Positions 1 through 8,785 of a stretch of DNA of 64,000 bases are shown here, one piece after another (position 1 is the stretch's first letter; every line of letters begins with the position of its first letter). Source of the stretch: Sinorhizobium numidicum (GTDB taxonomy: Bacteria; Pseudomonadota; Alphaproteobacteria; Rhizobiales; Rhizobiaceae); NCBI RefSeq assembly GCF_029892045.1, contig NZ_CP120369.1, positions 558,001 through 622,000 on the forward strand, in the 5' to 3' direction. The position numbers and the translations under genes were made by a program. The notes beneath the pieces were generated by a model that was not told the origin of the DNA, did no database searches, and worked only from the letters and a program-made list of their open reading frames with translations.

Positions 1-333
1 GGGAGCCGCGCGGTAACGCAGGCCCGGCCGCTTTCGACGGCTTGCAAGAGCGACAAGCCGCTACTCGAAACGACAACCGTCCGAGACATGGACCGGGCAT
101 TCCCGAGAGCGATCGGATGAACCTTCTGCGCCGAAGTTGTGGAGAGGCTGCTATACAGTGCTCTTGCCGACAGGATGCCGTTCGTAAGAACGTCCTTTGA
201 GCATTGAATTGCCGCTGACCCGAACCGCCTTACGAATTTGTAAAAATTCGATCAGGTCTGGGACACAATATTGCGCGATTTATACACCGAAGAGAGTTTA
301 CCGGTGGCAGGATAACGGTGGAGTCGGACGGCA
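1..333. other. Left edge, upstream region of the two-component operon
   Basis: I see no convincing gene in this stretch. Short reading frames crossing it lack family features. The part next to position 334 should carry the promoter of the response-regulator operon, because it becomes AT-richer around 235-300, but I cannot name a clear -35/-10 pair. The left end may be the tail of an upstream gene cut by the window edge. Confidence 0.4.
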
Positions 334-1011
334 ATGCGCATTCTCGTCATCGAGGACGACCAAAAGACATCGGAATATATTCTAAGGGGCCTGTCCGAAG
401 CGGGTCATGTCTGCGATGTCATCGAGGACGGTCGTGACGCCCTCTTTCAGGCCAGCCGTGAGCCATACGACGTCATGATCGTCGATAGAATGCTGCCGGG
501 TCTGGACGGACTTTCCCTGGTCAAAGCGGTCCGCGCGGCGAAGGTGAAGACCCCGGTGTTGTTCCTGACAGCGGTCGGCGGGGTCGACGACCGGGTGGAA
601 GGACTTGAGGCGGGCGGAGATGATTACCTGACAAAGCCCTTCGCCTTTTCGGAGCTGCTCGCCCGTGTCAACGCGCTTTGCCGGCGCCCTCCGGTCCAGG
701 ATCAGAAAACGCTTCTTCGTTTTGCCGATCTGGAAATGGACATGGTCAAGCGACAGGTCAGCCGCCGGGGGCAGACGATCGATCTGCAGCCGCGGGAATT
801 CACGCTGCTCGAGGTGCTGATGCGGGCAGAAGGGAGGGTGCTGACGCGGACAATGCTTCTGGAACGGGTGTGGGATTTCCACTTCGACCCAAAGACCAGC
901 GTCGTCGAAACACATATCAGCCGTCTAAGAGCGAAGATCGACAAGCCGTTCGACGCTCCGCTGCTCCATACGGTGCGCAATATCGGATATCGCCTCGATG
1001 CGCGCCGCTAG
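334..1011 (+). CDS. OmpR/PhoB-family response regulator
   Basis: A 225-residue two-domain regulator. The receiver domain (about residues 1-115) has the acidic pair at the start (VIEDD), the phosphoacceptor Asp in IVDRMLPGLDG and the conserved Lys in LTKPF. The C-terminal winged helix (about 130-222) carries the OmpR-type LQPREFTLLEVL and VVETHISRLRAKI segments. Length is normal for the family. The stop overlaps the sensor kinase start by 14 bases, so the pair should be translationally coupled. The ligand is unknown. The third gene is a phosphatase-like exported protein, which suggests an envelope signal, but that is inference. Confidence 0.95.
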   Translation: MRILVIEDDQKTSEYILRGLSEAGHVCDVIEDGRDALFQASREPYDVMIVDRMLPGLDGLSLVKAVRAAKVKTPVLFLTAVGGVDDRVEGLEAGGDDYLTKPFAFSELLARVNALCRRPPVQDQKTLLRFADLEMDMVKRQVSRRGQTIDLQPREFTLLEVLMRAEGRVLTRTMLLERVWDFHFDPKTSVVETHISRLRAKIDKPFDAPLLHTVRNIGYRLDARR

Positions 1012-2365
1012 ACTGTTGCGGAGCACGCCCTTCCGTCTGGCGCTCACGTTCGGCTTCCTCTTCGTCCTGGCATTCCTCGTCACCGGCACCATCGTTTATG
1101 CAATGCTCAAGCGGGAATTGGCGGAGGCGCTCGACGCCTCCGTGCGCGAGACCTATTCGGTAGTAGCCTCCACCTACTCATCCGGCGATCTGGAGGATCT
1201 GTCAGCGGCGATCAATACCTATGCCAGGCTTAGTCGGTCTGACGATCAGGTGTATCTGTTGCTCGACGACAAGGGCGAGCGGCTGGCCGGCAATCTTGGA
1301 TCCGTGTCTGTTGACGATGGCCTGTCGAGCGTTAGCGCCTCGAATCTGGGACTAAAGGGCGACGAGCAGTTTCGAATAATGGCCGGCAACGTAGGCAGGT
1401 ATCGGCTCGTTTTCGGCCACAGTTTCGCGGAAACCGACGAAGTCGAGGAAACCGCACTAGCGAGCTTCGCTTGGGGCGCCGGCGTGATCGTCGCCCTCGC
1501 ATTCGGCGGCGGGGCCATCCTCGCCAACCGCGCCCAGCATCGGCTGCAGGGTATTGCGCGTGCAATGAGCGAGGTTTCGAACGGCAATCTTTCTCCGCGT
1601 ATTCCGCTGAGCGGGAACGGCGACGATATCGACGTCGTCTCGAAGCACATGAACGAGGCGCTCGATCGTCTGTCGGCGCTAGTCGAGGGCATGCGCCAGG
1701 TCAGCGCTGATATTGCCCATGATCTGAAGACGCCACTGAACCGCTTGCGCATGACGATCGAGCAGGCCATGCAGCAAAGCGAACGGGGCGAAGATGTGCA
1801 GGATCGTCTCGTCGAAGCGCGCGCGGAGAGCGACCGGATCAACGCTACATTCGAGGCCTTATTGCGCATATCGCAGATCGAGGCCGGCGCGCGAAAGACG
1901 CGATTCCGACCCGTCGACCTGATGGATGTCCTGCAGTCAGTTTCAGAGATCTATCGCAGCGTCGCCGAAGATAACGATCAGGAGTTGGAGTTCATATCCG
2001 AAGTGAAGCTTCCCTGTATGATCGTGGGTGACCGTGAGTTGCTCACTCAACTCTTCGTCAATCTCATCGAAAATGCGATCACCCACTGCCCCCCGAAAAC
2101 ACAGATCACGATGAAGCTCGCGGTGGATGGTCGAAGCTTCCGCGTCACCGTTGCGGATGACGGGCCGGGCATTCCGGCGGGGGAACGCGAGCTCGTGTTC
2201 CGGCGCCTTTATCGGCTCGACAAAAGCCGCACGACGCCCGGTAGTGGCCTTGGCCTTAGTCTCGTGAAGGCAATTGCCGATCTGCATGCCGCCAGCATAG
2301 TGCTCGACGACCGAAAGCCAGGCCTCGATGCAATCCTCCGTTTTCCTGCGCAACAACTGGGGTGA
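998..2365 (+). CDS. Membrane sensor histidine kinase (HAMP, HisKA, HATPase)
   Basis: A 455-residue kinase and cognate partner of the upstream regulator. Order of parts: N-terminal membrane segment (about 12-36), periplasmic sensor region (about 37-150), second membrane segment (about 153-178), HAMP linker, the H-box SADIAHDLKTPLNRL with the phosphorylatable His, and an ATP-binding domain with N box (FVNLIENAITH), G1 box (DDGPGIP) and G2 box (GSGLGLSLV). The start overlaps the previous gene. The short periplasmic domain gives no clue to the ligand. Confidence 0.95.
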   Translation: MRAARLLRSTPFRLALTFGFLFVLAFLVTGTIVYAMLKRELAEALDASVRETYSVVASTYSSGDLEDLSAAINTYARLSRSDDQVYLLLDDKGERLAGNLGSVSVDDGLSSVSASNLGLKGDEQFRIMAGNVGRYRLVFGHSFAETDEVEETALASFAWGAGVIVALAFGGGAILANRAQHRLQGIARAMSEVSNGNLSPRIPLSGNGDDIDVVSKHMNEALDRLSALVEGMRQVSADIAHDLKTPLNRLRMTIEQAMQQSERGEDVQDRLVEARAESDRINATFEALLRISQIEAGARKTRFRPVDLMDVLQSVSEIYRSVAEDNDQELEFISEVKLPCMIVGDRELLTQLFVNLIENAITHCPPKTQITMKLAVDGRSFRVTVADDGPGIPAGERELVFRRLYRLDKSRTTPGSGLGLSLVKAIADLHAASIVLDDRKPGLDAILRFPAQQLG

Positions 2366-2367
2366 AC

Positions 2368-2922
2368 ATGAAGAAATTTTCGAATTTGCTGGCAGGTGCC
2401 GCCGGCGCGGCTGCATTACTTTTAGGCGGTTACCTTGGCGTTCTGCAACTTACGGGCAATTTCCACGAGGTGCTGCCCAGCGAGCTTTACCGATCGGCGC
2501 AGCCGTCGGCGGCCGACATCGCGAGCTATGCACGGCAATACGCAATCAAGACGATTGTGAATCTGCGCGGCAAAAGCAAGGAAGGCTGGTATCGGCAGGA
2601 AGTCGACGCTGCCAATCGAGCCGGCATTGCTCATGTCGATTTCCGGCTGTCGGCCTCCAAGAAGGTTTCACCAGATGAGGTCCGGCAACTAGTTGCGTTG
2701 CTGCAGGATGCCCCAAAGCCGATTCTCATTCATTGCCAGGCGGGAGCCGATAGAACGGGACTGGTCTCGATGATCTATCTTCAGCAGATCGCGGGCGTTG
2801 ACGAAGAGACTGCGGAACGGCAATTATCTGTCCGCTACGGCCACATTGGCATTCCCTACATTTCCGCCGCCTTTGCCATGGATGAGAGCTGGGAGGATTT
2901 CGAAAGGATCATCTTTGGATAG
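2368..2922 (+). CDS. Exported tyrosine/dual-specificity phosphatase-like protein
   Basis: About 184 residues with an N-terminal hydrophobic helix (LLAGAAGAAALLLGGYLGVL), probably a membrane anchor or signal peptide, followed by a cysteine phosphatase domain. The signature HCQAGADRTG fits the CX5R P-loop of tyrosine and dual-specificity phosphatases, and the segment ELYRSAQPS is typical of the bacterial DSP subgroup. I prefer the ATG at 2368. An in-frame start at 2362 overlaps the kinase stop and would add only two residues. It is the third gene of the two-component operon. A periplasmic cysteine phosphatase could act on lipids or polyphosphates rather than protein. The substrate is unknown. 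Confidence 0.85.
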   Translation: MKKFSNLLAGAAGAAALLLGGYLGVLQLTGNFHEVLPSELYRSAQPSAADIASYARQYAIKTIVNLRGKSKEGWYRQEVDAANRAGIAHVDFRLSASKKVSPDEVRQLVALLQDAPKPILIHCQAGADRTGLVSMIYLQQIAGVDEETAERQLSVRYGHIGIPYISAAFAMDESWEDFERIIFG

Positions 2923-3421
2923 GTCTCCTTTATCGAGCCGCTCAACGCAGCGAGGCTCTCGTCTCGATAATCGACGACAGATTTGAAGGTGGCAATCCTA
3001 ATCGGCAGAAGCTGGCGGTATTGCCCGATCATCAATGCGCGTCAGTCCGTGTGATTTCGGACCCAGCAGATCGGCAGGCGAGCTCCCGCGCCGGCGCGAA
3101 TTGCGGTCGCGTCGCCACCTTGCGCGCCGAGGCTCCGCGCCAGGATGAGCGAATAGGACAGCATTCATCTCTGTCTCCGGCCTTCCTCCGGAACAGCTGC
3201 ACACCTACGTCGCACCGATCGGACTCAGTAAGGACGAATGACGGCATTCCACCGTCAGACTGCCCGCGAAGTGATCGGAGACGCAGTGCTCGGCGATCTT
3301 TTGGTCCTGTAGCCAAACCGCACCGGGATTCATCGTTCGGCAAAGCACGAACAAACCTTTGCCGAACATTTTGGGGCAGCTCCCATCAACACAATTCGCC
3401 GCGAGCAGAACCGAGTGTACG
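2923..3421. other. Non-coding stretch between convergent operons
   Basis: This lies between the ends of the two-component operon (plus strand) and the zinc operon (minus strand). Several short frames exist on both strands, but none has a good ribosome binding site or a recognisable family. The longest (3205-3450, minus) overlaps the end of the neighbouring gene and looks fortuitous. Both operons should terminate here, but I do not see a strong hairpin with a T-run. Confidence 0.4.
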
Positions 3422-3733
3422 CTAGGGTTCGATCGCTCCCGCAAGCTCATCTACGCCCGGCCCGCGGCTAAATGCACTCGCAATATCCTCGATGACGATG
3501 TCCTTCATTGGCTTGTGAATCGATGCTTGCATGGTTGGTCCAGGTCCCTGCATGACGAGAACGACAGTCTCTTTTGGGGGGCAGCCCGGTAGATGACAGG
3601 CAAGTTCGTTGACGGAGACGATGGTGTCGTCTTGCAGCATAAGCACCTCGCGCGTCCATTGTTTGATCGCACGCGCGCTGTTGATGACGCCAGCCGTGCC
3701 ACGCGCGAGAGGATTGACGAAGGTGCCGCTCAT
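3422..3733 (-). CDS. Small conserved protein coupled to the CobW-like GTPase
   Basis: A 103-residue cytoplasmic protein without signal or membrane segment. I do not recognise its function. It has a short cysteine-containing segment (CHLPGCPPKE) that could bind a metal, followed by a beta-rich stretch. Its ATG overlaps the stop of the CobW-like gene at 3730-3733 (ATGA), so it belongs to the zinc operon as the last gene. The coupling argues that it is real and acts with the GTPase. A role in receiving or handling zinc is inference only. Confidence 0.7.
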   Translation of the reverse strand: MSGTFVNPLARGTAGVINSARAIKQWTREVLMLQDDTIVSVNELACHLPGCPPKETVVLVMQGPGPTMQASIHKPMKDIVIEDIASAFSRGPGVDELAGAIEP

Positions 3734-4854
3734 GCGGACCTCCGCTGCTTCCTGGACGAGCGCGGCGCTAGCACGTCGAAGACGTCGCGGATCGGCTTGG
3801 CGGGCATGTCCTGGCCAATCAGGACGACGCGACTGCGGCGATCACCGTCTGGCCATCTGTCGAGGCGGTGGCACGGATAGAGCCGATGCCGCACGGCATG
3901 CGCCACCAGGGGCCGGTTCGGATCATCGGCAAGTGCGAAAATGCCCTTCAATCGGAGCAGGCCCGACTCAATATTGCTCGTTACGATGTGGAGAAAGGTC
4001 TCCACGGCTTGGGGTTCGAGCGGCACGTCATGTGTCAGGCTGAACGCTTCGATCTCGTCGCCGTGTCGATTCGGCTCATGGGAATGGTCGGAATGCTGAA
4101 CAAGCGTCTCCATCGCAAGCCATCCAGGCACATCCTCGGCTTTGCTGGATGTGGAATAGCCGCCTTCGCCGAACAGGGCTTCCAGATCAAGTCCCTTACG
4201 ACGGTCATGATAGCGAGCAGCCGGATTGAGCCCTGAGAGTTCTGCGGCCCAATCATGAGGCTCATCCGTAAGATCGGTTTTCGTGAGGACGATATGGTCG
4301 GCGAAAGCGAGCTGCTTCCAGCCTTCAAGGAAGCAGTCGAGCGTTGATCGGCCCGTCAGAACATCGAAAGCCGTGACGACGCCGGCAAGGAAGAAGTGCC
4401 GCGCCACCACGTGGTCCCGCAGTCCCATGGCAGGTGCGCCACCGGGAATGAGGCTGTTGATGATTGGAGCGGGATCGGCGAGTCCGGTGGTCTCGATAAT
4501 GACCCGCGAAACCGGAGGAATTTCGGCTCGCAGCCGCGTCTCGTGCAGCTCGTACAGGGAGACGCGGACGTCGCTCGTCGCCGTACAGCAGATGCAGCCG
4601 GTCGTGGTGCGGAAATAGGTTTCAGAACCGGTGCGGACTAGGTCGTGGTCGATCGCAACCGTCCCGAACTCATTGATGATGACGGCCGTGCCTACCATCC
4701 GGGGATCGGCAAGAACCGCGTTCAGCAACGTTGTCTTACCGGAGCCGAGGAAGCCCGTCAGCAATGTCACGGGCACCGGGTCGTAGATTGGCCTCATTTG
4801 ATCCTCCGGTTTCCCCCGCGCTGGCTTGTGCCGCTTGAACAGTCCGCCAATCAT
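3730..4854 (-). CDS. COG0523 (CobW-like) metallochaperone GTPase 1
   Basis: A 374-residue P-loop GTPase of the COG0523/G3E family. The Walker A is GFLGSGKTT. The family metal motif CxCC is present as GCICC, the base-recognition motif appears as TKTD, and His-containing stretches (HSDHSHEPNRH) occur before the C-terminal CobW_C domain. It carries an extra basic N-terminus of about 20 residues. The start has a GGAGGCG ribosome binding site. It follows aztC in the Azt zinc-uptake operon, separated by a perfect hairpin at 4894-4921. Family members deliver zinc to target enzymes under starvation, and the context supports zinc rather than cobalt. It is divergent from the other two copies here, so the three are probably not redundant. 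Confidence 0.88.
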   Translation of the reverse strand: MIGGLFKRHKPARGKPEDQMRPIYDPVPVTLLTGFLGSGKTTLLNAVLADPRMVGTAVIINEFGTVAIDHDLVRTGSETYFRTTTGCICCTATSDVRVSLYELHETRLRAEIPPVSRVIIETTGLADPAPIINSLIPGGAPAMGLRDHVVARHFFLAGVVTAFDVLTGRSTLDCFLEGWKQLAFADHIVLTKTDLTDEPHDWAAELSGLNPAARYHDRRKGLDLEALFGEGGYSTSSKAEDVPGWLAMETLVQHSDHSHEPNRHGDEIEAFSLTHDVPLEPQAVETFLHIVTSNIESGLLRLKGIFALADDPNRPLVAHAVRHRLYPCHRLDRWPDGDRRSRVVLIGQDMPAKPIRDVFDVLAPRSSRKQRRSA

Positions 4855-4893
4855 GTCGCGATCGCCTCCAATGGTTCACACGGGTGGTTTGCA

Positions 4894-4921
4894 GGCTTGC
4901 CCGGCCCATGCCGGGCAAGCC
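4894..4921 (-). promoter_or_regulatory. Perfect 12-bp hairpin between aztC and the CobW-like gene
   Basis: The arms GGCTTGCCCGGC and GCCGGGCAAGCC are exact inverted complements with a CCAT loop. No T-run follows on either side, so it is not a classic intrinsic terminator. Between an abundant binding protein gene and a GTPase gene, such hairpins often protect the upstream mRNA from 3' decay or attenuate read-through. That role is inferred. Confidence 0.7.
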
Positions 4922-4926
4922 GCTGG

Positions 4927-5898
4927 TCAGCTTCCGAGAATGGCAGCCTTGATGGTGTTCACGTTATAGCGGAACATGTCGATATAGGTGGCTGCCGGAC
5001 CGTCTTCGCCGGAGAGCGCATCGGAATAGAGCGTTCCGCCGACCTTCAGACCGGTTTCGCCGGCAATCTGCTCGATGAGGCGGGGATTGGTGATGCTCTC
5101 GACAAAGATCGCCGAGGCCTTCTCCTCCTTCACCTGATCGACGAGCCTGGCGACGTCGGCGGCGGATGCTTCCGCTTCCGTCGAGATGCTCTCAGGTGCG
5201 ATGAACTTCAGACCGTAGTCGTGCTCGAAATAGCCGAACGCATCATGCGAGGTGATGATGGTGCGCTTGTCCTGCGGAATGGCGTCGATTGCGGCCTTCA
5301 CCTCCGCCTCCAGTTCGCCGAGCTTGGCGAGATAGGCTTCCGAGTTGGCCGCGTATGTCGCGCAACCAGCCTTGTCGGCTTGGCAGAAGGCGTCGGCGAT
5401 GTTCTTCACGTAGATTTTGGCATTGTGGATGGACTGCCAAGCGTGCGGGTCGAACTCGCCATGGTGGTGATGCCCTTCATGGCCATGATCGTGCCCGTTC
5501 TCGGCCGTCGCATGCTCCTCGCTTTCGTGCTGAGCACCCTCTTCTTCCGCCGCTTTCAGCGGTTCGATGCCCTTGCTCACTTCGATCACGGGAGCCTTGG
5601 TACCGCTCGTCTCGATCAGGCGCGACATGAAGCCTTCGAACTGAAGACCGTTCGTCAGAACAACATCGGCTTGCTCCAGAGCAGCCGCATCGGCCGGGCG
5701 TGGCTCGTAGACGTGGGCATCGCCATCGACCGGCACCAGCGTCGCGATTTCAGCCCGATAGCCGCCCACGTTCTTGGCGAAATCGGCGATGATGGAGAAG
5801 CTCGCGACGACCTTTAGCTCGGCAGCAGACGCGCTGGCAGCGAGACCGCCAAGCGTAAGAAGGCTGGCATAGGTTGCGAGGCGTAATGTCCTGAACAT
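4927..5898 (-). CDS. aztC: Periplasmic zinc-binding protein of the Azt ABC importer
   Basis: A 323-residue cluster A-I (ZnuA/AztC type) solute-binding protein. The start is placed at 5898, where MFRTLRLATY opens a signal peptide ending near ASA-AE and AAGGAGAT precedes the ATG; the longer frame upstream lacks a signal. Metal ligands expected for the family are visible: His in DAHVYEPRP, His in EFDPHAW, His in TSHDAFGYF and Asp in YSDALSG. A His/Asp/Glu-rich flexible loop (about residues 105-140) precedes the second ligand and probably captures zinc. The neighbours aztA, aztB and aztD make AztC the likely name, although ZnuA is a close alternative. Confidence 0.92.
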   Translation of the reverse strand: MFRTLRLATYASLLTLGGLAASASAAELKVVASFSIIADFAKNVGGYRAEIATLVPVDGDAHVYEPRPADAAALEQADVVLTNGLQFEGFMSRLIETSGTKAPVIEVSKGIEPLKAAEEEGAQHESEEHATAENGHDHGHEGHHHHGEFDPHAWQSIHNAKIYVKNIADAFCQADKAGCATYAANSEAYLAKLGELEAEVKAAIDAIPQDKRTIITSHDAFGYFEHDYGLKFIAPESISTEAEASAADVARLVDQVKEEKASAIFVESITNPRLIEQIAGETGLKVGGTLYSDALSGEDGPAATYIDMFRYNVNTIKAAILGS

Positions 5899-5917
5899 GA
5901 AAATCTCCTTATGATGA

Positions 5918-6784
5918 TCAGGCGGTTTTATGGCGGCGCGACGAGAACGCGCTCGCAAGCACGCCTCTTCGGCCAAAAAGAGCGGACAGGATGTATGCGC
6001 CCCCGGCGACCATGATGATGGCCGGTCCGGACGGCATGGATGCGTGATAGGAAAGGATGAGGCCGCCGAGCGATGAAACCACGGCGATAGCGATGGCGAT
6101 CAGGCACAAGACGCGGACATCGTTTGACCAGAAGCGGGCTGCCACGGCCGGCAGCATCATCAGACCGACTGACAGCAGTGTGCCCAGCGCCTGAAATCCG
6201 CCGACGAGATTGAGCACGACCAACACCAGGAACAGGAGGTGGACGGGCCCGCCGATCCGGCTGACCGATCGCAAGAAAAGCGGATCGAGGCACTCGGCGA
6301 CGAGCCCGCGCCAGCAGGGGCCGAAGGCGAGGAAGGTCACGGCGGCAATACTTGCGATCAAGCCAATCGCCTCGTCGTTCAGGGCGAGTACGGAGCCGAA
6401 CAGCACATGCATCAGATCGACGCTCGACCCACGCCATGAAACCAGAAGGACACCCGCGGCCAGGGAGATCAGGTAGAAGGCCGCCATCGAGGCATCCTCC
6501 TTCTGGACCGTGAAGCGCGACACGAGCCCGGAGCCGAGCGCCACAACCAAGCCAACGACCAGACCACCTATCGTCATTGGCAGGATGTCGAGTCCGAAGA
6601 GGAGAAAGCCGAGTGCGGCCCCTGGCAGTATGGCATGCGACATTGCATCGCCGGTCAGGCTCATGCGTCGAAGCATCAGAAACACGCCCACGGGCGCGCA
6701 ACTGACCGATAGAACCACGGAACCAAGCAGCGCCCGCTGCATGAAGCCGTATTGCAGGAAGGGGCCGAGCAAATTGTCATACAT
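5918..6784 (-). CDS. aztB: Zinc ABC transporter permease
   Basis: A 288-residue ABC-3 family permease with about eight hydrophobic segments, for example FLMLRRMSLTGDAMSHAILPGAALG, which is the family's conserved coupling region. The start is taken at 6784 (MYDNLLGPFLQYGF). It overlaps the end of the ATPase gene by eight bases, which implies translational coupling. The larger frame upstream would only add residues antisense to a repeat. Nineteen bases separate it from aztC. It forms the membrane channel for zinc import with AztA and AztC. Confidence 0.92.
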   Translation of the reverse strand: MYDNLLGPFLQYGFMQRALLGSVVLSVSCAPVGVFLMLRRMSLTGDAMSHAILPGAALGFLLFGLDILPMTIGGLVVGLVVALGSGLVSRFTVQKEDASMAAFYLISLAAGVLLVSWRGSSVDLMHVLFGSVLALNDEAIGLIASIAAVTFLAFGPCWRGLVAECLDPLFLRSVSRIGGPVHLLFLVLVVLNLVGGFQALGTLLSVGLMMLPAVAARFWSNDVRVLCLIAIAIAVVSSLGGLILSYHASMPSGPAIIMVAGGAYILSALFGRRGVLASAFSSRRHKTA

Positions 6785-7592
6785 GGGCGGCAACCCTTTG
6801 CTTGGGGCCGCCGCCTTGCTTGGGACCACCGTCGTGCTCGTGAACGGGACTGGAACCCGGCCGCTCGTCCTCGCACCAACCGGCCCTGTCGTCCCACGCC
6901 TCCTGGAAATTCCGTGCGCGCGACAGGTTCTCCGGGGTCAGAACCTCCGATGTCGGTCCCCAGGCCACCAGCTTGCGAGCGATCAGCAGCGTGCGCGGAA
7001 AATGCGCGCGCACAAGCGCATGATCGTGCAGGACGCAAAGCACCGTCCGGCGCTGCGCGGCCCACTCCTGGATCAGACGAACGAGATCTTGGATCGTCCT
7101 CCCGTCGACTGCGTTGAAGGGCTCGTCCAGCAGGATCAGATCGGCATCCTGGAGCATCGTCCGCGCAAACAGGGCGCGCTGCATTTGCCCCCCGGACAGA
7201 CTGTCGAGAGGGCGCTTCTCAAAGCCTGTCAGTCCGACGGCATCAAGGCACGCGGCAAGTTTCGCCCTGTCCTTGCCGGTAATGCGGCCTAGCAATCCCC
7301 GGTCCTGCCAGAAGCCAAGCGATACCAGATCGATTACGCGCGCCGGAAAGCTGCGATCCAGTTCCGATTGCTGCGGCAGATAGGCCAGCCGCCGATAACC
7401 CGTGGAACAAGTGCCGCTGATCGGCTTCAGGATCCCTGCGATCCCCTTCATCAGCGTCGACTTGCCTGATCCATTGGCGCCGACGATCGCGGTCAGAACC
7501 CCGCGCTCGGCAGTGCCGCTCAGGTGGTGAACAGCAGCATGGCCCCTATAGCCGAGCGTCAGATTTTTGAATTCCAGGCAGATGTCGGTCAT
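6777..7592 (-). CDS. aztA: Zinc ABC transporter ATPase
   Basis: A 271-residue ABC ATPase. Walker A is GANGSGKS, the Q-loop is YLPQQSEL, the signature LSGGQMQRALFAR is canonical, Walker B is LILLDEPFNAVD and the H-loop is LHDHA. The start at 7592 has GAGGA upstream; the longer frame runs into the operator region. The C-terminal tail contains a His/Gly-rich extension with a repeated GGPKQ, absent from typical ZnuC. It is the first gene of the minus-strand operon aztABC-cobW-small gene, read from a divergent promoter with the candidate Zur boxes at 7625-7670. Confidence 0.92.
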   Translation of the reverse strand: MTDICLEFKNLTLGYRGHAAVHHLSGTAERGVLTAIVGANGSGKSTLMKGIAGILKPISGTCSTGYRRLAYLPQQSELDRSFPARVIDLVSLGFWQDRGLLGRITGKDRAKLAACLDAVGLTGFEKRPLDSLSGGQMQRALFARTMLQDADLILLDEPFNAVDGRTIQDLVRLIQEWAAQRRTVLCVLHDHALVRAHFPRTLLIARKLVAWGPTSEVLTPENLSRARNFQEAWDDRAGWCEDERPGSSPVHEHDGGPKQGGGPKQRVAAHV

Positions 7593-7624
7593 CGCGTCCT
7601 CAGGGATTGACAGCGACTGCATAT

Positions 7625-7670
7625 GTAATGTTATTACGTTCGTCAAATGAATTGTTACGTAATAACGTAC
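7625..7670. promoter_or_regulatory. Paired Zur-operator-like palindromes in the divergent promoter
   Basis: The segment 7625-7637 reads GTAATGTTATTAC, a perfect 5-3-5 palindrome. The segment 7654-7666 reads GTTACGTAATAAC. The decamer GTTATTACGT at 7630-7639 recurs in inverted orientation at 7657-7666. AT-rich GTTAT/ATAAC half-sites are characteristic of alphaproteobacterial Zur operators, and a zur gene lies in the rightward operon. The simplest reading is one operator for each divergent operon, repressed by zinc-loaded Zur. The assignment to Zur is inferred from context and consensus resemblance. Confidence 0.8.
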
Positions 7671-7743
7671 CGATGACTCGAACGTGACCCCGACGCCAAG
7701 CCCGCTCGGCGGTGTCAGAACCCGTTAATTGAGGAGATCAACC

Positions 7744-8733
7744 ATGCCGAAGCAGAGCGAGCCAACTCCAGTCACCGTGCTTACGGGCTATCTTGGCGCG
7801 GGCAAGACCACGCTTCTAAACCGGATCCTCACTGAACCGCGTGGCAAAAAGTTCGCGGTGATCGTCAACGAATTCGGCGAGGTGGGCATCGACAACGATC
7901 TGATCGTCGATGCGGACGAAGAAATCTTCGAAATGAACAACGGCTGCATTTGCTGCACGGTGCGCGGCGACCTTATCCGCATCATCGAAGCGCTGATGCG
8001 CCGCCGAGACCGGTTTGACGGCATACTCATTGAAACCACCGGCCTCGCGGACCCGGCGCCGGTAGCGCAGACCTTCTTCGTCGATGAAGACGTCCGGTCA
8101 AAGACACGCCTCGATTCGATCATCACCGTTGTCGATGCCAGGCATCTCCTCGACGAGATCGACCGGGCGCCTGAGGCGCAAGAACAACTGGCATTCGCCG
8201 ACACCATCATTCTCAACAAGATCGATCTCGTAACGGAGCAGGCGATAACCTCTGTCGAAGAGCGGATCCGGCGCCTCAATCCGACCGCCAGCATTCTGCG
8301 CTCGGAACGCTGCAATTTCGATATTGCCAGCCTGCTCGATCGCAAGGCCTTCGATCTCGATCGCATTCTCGAAGTGGAACCCGACTTCCTCGACGAGGAA
8401 CATGACCATGAGCACGACGACCATGTGACGAGTTTCTCGCTTGTCCAACGGGAGCCGATAGATCCGAACAAGTTCTTCAATTGGCTCCAGACCGTTACGC
8501 GAGCCTTCGGCATGGCCATGCTCCGGATGAAGGGAATCATCTCATTTGCCGGCGACGACGACAGGTACGTCGTCCAGGGCGTGCACATGCTGATGGAAGG
8601 CGATCATCAACGTCCCTGGAAGGCCGGTGAAGAGCGCGTGACGCGCCTCGTCTTCATCGGACGCAATCTTCCGAAGGACATCATCAGCGACGGCTTTTCC
8701 AAATGCCGCGCGACGCGAGAAGCCGCCGAGTAG
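7744..8733 (+). CDS. COG0523 (CobW-like) metallochaperone GTPase 2
   Basis: A 329-residue GTPase with Walker A GYLGAGKTT, the CxCC metal motif in NNGCICCTVRGD, NKID base-recognition motif and a CobW_C domain. A His/Asp/Glu cluster (EEHDHEHDDHV) separates the halves and probably holds zinc. The start at 7744 is preceded by GAGGAG; the in-frame TTG at 7729 lies at the ribosome binding site and is unlikely. It is the first gene of the plus-strand operon with aztD, zur and a third GTPase. Expected role: transfer of scarce zinc to client proteins when Zur is inactive. Confidence 0.9.
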   Translation: MPKQSEPTPVTVLTGYLGAGKTTLLNRILTEPRGKKFAVIVNEFGEVGIDNDLIVDADEEIFEMNNGCICCTVRGDLIRIIEALMRRRDRFDGILIETTGLADPAPVAQTFFVDEDVRSKTRLDSIITVVDARHLLDEIDRAPEAQEQLAFADTIILNKIDLVTEQAITSVEERIRRLNPTASILRSERCNFDIASLLDRKAFDLDRILEVEPDFLDEEHDHEHDDHVTSFSLVQREPIDPNKFFNWLQTVTRAFGMAMLRMKGIISFAGDDDRYVVQGVHMLMEGDHQRPWKAGEERVTRLVFIGRNLPKDIISDGFSKCRATREAAE

Positions 8734-8785
8734 CGGCGCGCAAGCCCGCCAATCAGAAATCGTTTCAAACCAAAGGAAGGAACCT

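Noticed and set aside
382..915. Minus-strand 177-residue frame under the response regulator
   Set aside because: It is antisense to a perfectly conserved OmpR-type protein, has no family features, and reflects high third-position GC.
3205..3450. Small minus-strand frame after the 3422-3733 gene
   Set aside because: It overlaps the end of the real gene out of frame, lacks a ribosome binding site and shows no recognisable composition.
4645..5817. 390-residue plus-strand frame opposite aztC and the CobW-like gene
   Set aside because: It is antisense to two well-supported proteins and its translation is a mirror of their His/Asp-rich parts.
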